From positions 248,001 through 312,000 of the forward strand of contig NZ_NPDR01000004.1 of assembly GCF_002811765.1 (NCBI RefSeq): a stretch of 64,000 nucleotides of DNA, read 5' to 3'. The translations under genes were made by a program, and so were the position numbers. Within the stretch, counting starts at the first letter, position 1, and every line of letters starts with the position of its first letter. Under the pieces are notes generated by a model, which ran no database searches, had not been told where the DNA came from, and worked only from the letters and a program-made list of their open reading frames with translations. Shown piece by piece: positions 61,201 to 64,000 of this stretch. Source of the DNA: Leptospira saintgironsiae. GTDB lineage: Bacteria; Spirochaetota; Leptospiria; Leptospirales; Leptospiraceae.

Positions 61201-61403
61201 ATAAGGCGAAAGTGGGTGTGATGCCGGATGTTCCAGAACTTGTCGAAGGAACCTTCTTAGAAGTTCTGGATGTTGTTAAACCGGAAAGAACTAAGTTCTT
61301 AAGCATGCTCACTGAATTTAATCATGAGGGAAACAACCTGTTAGGAGTACTTTTATTCCTTCCGGACTTTGATGAACTCATGGATTTGCTTCCGAAATTT
61401 TAA
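58251..61403 (+). CDS. cheA: Chemotaxis kinase CheA with C-terminal CheC-like domain
   Basis: 1050 residues, well beyond the 650-700 usual for CheA. P1 Hpt has RAAHSLKSSAAF with phospho-acceptor His48. A P2-like region covers about 160-265 and P3 dimerisation starts near 290 (KLDQLMNNVGELV). The P4 kinase has LLHLIRNSVDHGIESPEERK, DDGRGLD and SGRGVGMNVV. The P5 CheW-like domain covers about 545-685. A basic and low-complexity linker (690-800) then leads to a CheC/CheX-type domain (about 860-1050). There, SxxxE-xx-N followed by 22 residues and Pro (Ser965, Glu969, Asn972, Pro995) fits the CheC active-site pattern. The first, symmetric half (VVNTGMMNAG) lacks the Glu at its normal place. It may dephosphorylate CheY-P; this is inferred. 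Confidence 0.93.
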   Translation: MAGVLGEYTELFLEESEDQIEELNANLLKLEKDQSDPQTINDIFRAAHSLKSSAAFVGLYNLSDLAHKMENLLQSIRDGKLAVNLSLVNLLFQCFDLIKNVIVNVAAGKKVDTPYTDMIQRLEAYEKNPDVAAASSAAGRSISQSATPVAKQEELSGNGIELDVDDQKELEEILRNGSGKPWLLKVGLKKDSPMKGLRYTLIVQNLKNLGQVFRTKPNAEELENGTEAPYLSILIVSSESQEELTKAANVDMVENLMIQEFKLSGYSETGVSSSYQLDEEERSTEAKVTLKSIKVSSDKLDQLMNNVGELVITNSGFQKIYDDLLRTFGDDQLFNELKGRIDLINRISKELQSGIMNIRMVPISTVFRRFSRLVRDLSLETGKTVDLVLNGESTELDKKVIDALGEPLLHLIRNSVDHGIESPEERKRLGKPETGIVELNAYQGGSNIMVEIRDDGRGLDLDKIRKKAIEKGLVSETDAIALEESDIYQFIFAPGFSTADKITDISGRGVGMNVVNSLIQEFKGKILIQSQKGSGTSFVLSFPQALAIIPSILIVMEEEVYAFPLSEVNETIKVNNEQITTLEGNEIINLRGEVLPIYRLNRILGLQDKTDREEFPVVIVQYKGRKLGFMVDELVGKHETVIKSLEKNFKNIKGLTGASIMGDGTIIMVLDIPGLVEFAAELEENARYVNYHLETMKRISTIRTIETEEEKYIQKTSNPTNVYNHKLHEITTRERERRKKSERKKSDESKKVIVAKEELEREVASAPIKTTMEIRPSEEKLITSTETPSELSSNTAVLERPAAKKEGMEEAYRSHINELISDSPVSDEERKRADHIIEGFLEQKKQRMMSVAHSKEFTGNLTKEQIKKIESVVNTGMMNAGMVLSQILNRNVDLFIPEIIMNDKEGLASEIRFSDDKFYGMKVRMTGDLNGNMLMMFSRENAKNLARELLDSNPSGDVLDDDTKSVLSEIANIVCASVLNSISNKAKVGVMPDVPELVEGTFLEVLDVVKPERTKFLSMLTEFNHEGNNLLGVLLFLPDFDELMDLLPKF

Positions 61404-61419
61404 ACACTAGGATTTTGTC

Positions 61420-62502
61420 GTGGTAGTAACTCCCGCGGATCAATCGATTCGGGTCGTAATCATAGACGACTCTCTCTTGGTGCGAAATATTATTTCGGAC
61501 CAGATCAAAAAAGAAAGTAGGATCCAAGTTATAGCTACCGGTAAAACCGGAGTAGATTGTATTGAACTCGCAACAAAACTGCGACCTGATATTGTAATTT
61601 TAGATGTAGAGATGCCTGTAATGGATGGGCTTTCCGCACTACAAGAACTGCAGAAACGAAAATTGGGTATTCCAGTAATGATGCTCTCTGTTTTGACACA
61701 ACATGGAGCTGATGCAACTTTCAAAGCGTTAGAATACGGAGCAATAGATTTCGTTCCTAAACCTTCTTCCAGTAATCAATTTAATCCGGAAGAAATTGGA
61801 ACAGTTCTCAAAAATAGAATACTCGCTTATTTCGATAGCTTAAGACCAAGTCATGCGGGCCTTGATCCCAGAAAAATCGTAGATACGGTCAAAAGTAAAA
61901 TTTTCAAAGATGAAAAAAAAACCGTGGAAGCTGTTTGTATTGGGACATCAACCGGTGGTCCAAAAGCATTACAGACTGTTTTTTCTGATTTTCCGGAGAA
62001 TTTTCATCTACCAATTTTCGTCGTACAACATATGCCTGTGGGTTTTACGAAAGCTTTTGCTTCTCGTTTAAATGATCATTCTAAAATCACAGTAAAAGAA
62101 GCCGAGGACGGAGAAGAAGTTCGTCCCGGAACAGGTTACGTGGCTCCGGGTGATGCACATTTGAAGATCGAATCTAAGGCAGGACGGAAATGGATTGCCT
62201 TAGGTAGGGAAGCACTGGTAAATGGACACAGGCCCTCAGTCGAAGTTTTATTCGACAGCGCAATCCGGGAATACGGGAGCGCCTTAGTCGGTGTGATTAT
62301 GACCGGCATGGGAAAAGATGGAGCGGCGGCGACTCTCAGAATGAGAGAGACTGGAGCTTCTACTGTTGCCCAAGACGAGGACAGCTCCGTGATCTTCGGA
62401 ATGAATCGCCAAGCCATCGAAATGGGTGGGGTTCAGTTCGTAGAACCTGTAAGCGCAATAACATCAAGGATACTTTCCATTCTTAAAGAAAGGGGAAACT
62501 AA
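61420..62502 (+). CDS. cheB: Chemotaxis methylesterase CheB
   Basis: 360 residues, GTG start. Receiver domain with [10 protein letters not shown] and Asp62 phospho-site; esterase domain with GTSTGGP (Ser177), VVQHMP (His204) and TGMGKDG (Asp300). It demethylates receptor glutamates for adaptation. Between cheA and cheY in the operon. Confidence 0.97.
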   Translation: MVVTPADQSIRVVIIDDSLLVRNIISDQIKKESRIQVIATGKTGVDCIELATKLRPDIVILDVEMPVMDGLSALQELQKRKLGIPVMMLSVLTQHGADATFKALEYGAIDFVPKPSSSNQFNPEEIGTVLKNRILAYFDSLRPSHAGLDPRKIVDTVKSKIFKDEKKTVEAVCIGTSTGGPKALQTVFSDFPENFHLPIFVVQHMPVGFTKAFASRLNDHSKITVKEAEDGEEVRPGTGYVAPGDAHLKIESKAGRKWIALGREALVNGHRPSVEVLFDSAIREYGSALVGVIMTGMGKDGAAATLRMRETGASTVAQDEDSSVIFGMNRQAIEMGGVQFVEPVSAITSRILSILKERGN

Positions 62503-62504
62503 TT

Positions 62505-62867
62505 ATGGCCAGAATTCTCGTAGTAGACGATGCAAAATTCATGAGGACCATGGTGAAGGACGCACTCGTCGCCGGAGGGCATGAGATCGTCGGCGAGGCC
62601 GAAAACGGAAACATCGCTGTTGATCAGTACAAAGCGATCAAGCCGGACCTAGTCACCATGGATATCACCATGAGAGAAAAAGACGGGATCGAAGCAGCCC
62701 AGGAAATTTTTAAATTAGATCCGAAAGCACGTATCATCATGGTAACTGCTCTTGGTCAGGAAGAACTTCTTGCGAAAGCGATCAAGATGGGAGTGAAGGA
62801 TTTTGTAGTAAAACCTTTCTCGCCTGAAAGATTGCAACAGGCGGCAGAAAAAGCACTGAATTCATAA
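62505..62867 (+). CDS. cheY: Chemotaxis response regulator CheY
   Basis: 120 residues, single receiver domain: ILVVDDAKFMR, TMDITMREKDG with phospho-site Asp53, VTALGQ with Thr81, VVKPFSPERL with Lys103. Likely output protein to the flagellar switch, phosphorylated by the adjacent CheA. Confidence 0.96.
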   Translation: MARILVVDDAKFMRTMVKDALVAGGHEIVGEAENGNIAVDQYKAIKPDLVTMDITMREKDGIEAAQEIFKLDPKARIIMVTALGQEELLAKAIKMGVKDFVVKPFSPERLQQAAEKALNS

Positions 62868-62871
62868 AGAG

Positions 62872-63648
62872 ATGGAGAGAGAAAACGCCACACAATCCTT
62901 CGTAGTTCAATGGAACAATTCTGAAGGTGGTATTACAGAGGGACCTTTAAGTCTTCTCTGGTCTCTTATCGAAAGTTATAAGGTGGATATATTTGAAGTA
63001 TCCCTTTCTCAAATCACCCAAGACTTTCTGAACTTCATTAAGATTTCTGCAAGTATTCATATAGACATGGGAGCGGAATACGCTCTTATGGCCGCTAATT
63101 TAGTTTATCTCAAATCTAAAGCATTATTACCCGATCCAGGTTTCGAAGAAGAAGATTATGATCCCCCTCTTCCACCCGAACTGGTCGAAAAACTTCTAGA
63201 ACATAAAAAATTCCAATTAACCGCCCAGAAAATGGGGGATGTGGATAAGGTCCAGGCTGGAGTATTCTCCAGAGAAACCAATCAGGTTATAGATGAGTCC
63301 GAATCCTGGCTGGATCTAAGCCTTTTAGATCTGATTTCTGCATTTAATGAGATCTTGGAAAAACGGGAAGATGAAGGCGAGATTCCCGCTTTACTTACCG
63401 CGCCCCACCGGTATTCTGTCGAAGAAAAGATGGGTACCATTTCCGAACTGCTCGTCGAACGTTCGGATATCTCCTTTGAAGAATTGTTTTCTACGGTCAA
63501 GCCGGAGAAAGCCGAGATAGTAGCCGTCTTTCTGGCAATGTTGGAGCTCTGCAAACAGAGAATTGTATCCATCCGCCAGCATAAAACTTTCGGCGAAATC
63601 CGTATATTCTTGGTGGGAGAACCGTGGAACGCGACAAAGCCGGCTTAA
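62872..63648 (+). CDS. scpA: Segregation and condensation protein A
   Basis: 258 residues. GPLSLLWSLIESYKVDIFEV at the N terminus and MAANLVYLKSKALLPDP are typical ScpA; the C-terminal winged-helix part has ELCKQRIVSIRQHKTFGEIRI. Kleisin partner of SMC. Starts 4 bp after cheY, which may only reflect dense packing. Confidence 0.92.
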   Translation: MERENATQSFVVQWNNSEGGITEGPLSLLWSLIESYKVDIFEVSLSQITQDFLNFIKISASIHIDMGAEYALMAANLVYLKSKALLPDPGFEEEDYDPPLPPELVEKLLEHKKFQLTAQKMGDVDKVQAGVFSRETNQVIDESESWLDLSLLDLISAFNEILEKREDEGEIPALLTAPHRYSVEEKMGTISELLVERSDISFEELFSTVKPEKAEIVAVFLAMLELCKQRIVSIRQHKTFGEIRIFLVGEPWNATKPA

Positions 63649-64000
63649 AAGGACTGATAGAAGCGCTGCTTTTCCTTTCCGGAGAGCCGCTTAAACTAGC
63701 CAGTATCGCAAAATCCATAGACTGCGAAAAACAGGAAGCTCGTGATATATTAGACGAGTTGATCTTGGATTACCAAGAGAAGGACGGAGGATTCGTTCTT
63801 AGAGAGATCGCAGGCTCTTATCAATTTTCTACGAACGAAAAATATTCTGAAATTTTAGCAAAGCTCTTCAAAGAAAAGAAGAGAGAACAACTTTCCCGTT
63901 CCAGTTTGGATACTTTGGCGATCATAGCTTATAAACAACCGATCACATTATCTGAAATTGATGATATTCGTGGAGTTTCTTCTAGAGCGATGGTAACTTC
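63624..64000 (+). CDS. scpB: Segregation and condensation protein B, N-terminal fragment
   Basis: GTG start inside the end of scpA (25-bp overlap) with gggaga just upstream; the gene runs off the window after about 125 codons. GLIEALLFLSGEPLKLASIA, FVLREIAGSYQFST, SSLDTLAIIAYKQPITLSEI and DDIRGVSS are standard ScpB winged-helix segments. Works with ScpA and SMC in chromosome compaction. Confidence 0.93.
   Translation, partial: MERDKAGLKGLIEALLFLSGEPLKLASIAKSIDCEKQEARDILDELILDYQEKDGGFVLREIAGSYQFSTNEKYSEILAKLFKEKKREQLSRSSLDTLAIIAYKQPITLSEIDDIRGVSSRAMVT

Overview
The window is a piece of a spirochaete chromosome, almost certainly Leptospira. The reasons are the fliK-flgD-flgE hook cluster, many large Sec/lipobox proteins, a cyclic-nucleotide-binding patatin, GAF/HD-GYP and LytTR signalling proteins, moderate GC, and an ATP synthase subunit a with a signal peptide and a His-rich N-terminal extension. 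The species cannot be fixed from sequence reading alone. Function calls rest on recognised motifs and family knowledge; no database search was possible.

Layout. 1-5.3 kb: 3' end of a sulfatase-like gene, carB, two small paralogous secreted proteins on the minus strand, a small CxxC protein. 5.4-9.1 kb: flagellar hook genes fliK, flgD, flgE ending in a terminator. 9.2-17.4 kb: patatin/cNMP phospholipase, GAF-HD-GYP protein, murD (minus), STAS anti-anti-sigma protein, trpC and a TMEM43-like membrane protein. 17.4-28.2 kb: three very large lipoproteins, the last two tandem paralogues, behind a long nested inverted repeat. 28.2-32.4 kb: a FecR-domain protein with a CxxCH motif and an outer-membrane beta-barrel protein (minus), divergent from a LytS/LytR-type two-component pair. 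32.4-35.7 kb: minus-strand run aldolase-like, TetR, CorA, SDR. 35.8-44.6 kb: small lipoprotein, lepB, two AtpI/AtpZ-like proteins and the full atpBEFHAGDC operon. 44.7-49.7 kb: a very acidic protein with about a dozen degenerate copies of an ALSDDELGNLL-type motif, plus its GAF-GAF-degenerate-GGDEF partner. 49.9-52.0 kb: ArsR/SRPBCC pair with a clear palindromic operator, and carA (minus). 52.6-57.7 kb: thrS-infC-rpmI-rplT, an acidic coiled-coil protein, zapA and 5-formyl-THF cyclo-ligase. 57.8-64 kb: cheW-cheA-cheB-cheY-scpA-scpB, where CheA carries a C-terminal CheC-like domain.

The most interesting unexplained structure is a family of four intergenic elements of 148-149 bp (32415, 49698, 50764, 52445), all in the same orientation. 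Each is bounded by 16-bp palindromic boxes (tgtagga-NN-tcctaca on the left, tgttgga-NN-tccaaca on the right) and has a GC-rich hairpin and a conserved core, with base changes that keep the predicted pairing. Solitary copies of the box also occur between genes and inside three coding regions. The elements look like a mobile or structured-RNA family that I cannot assign to a named class.
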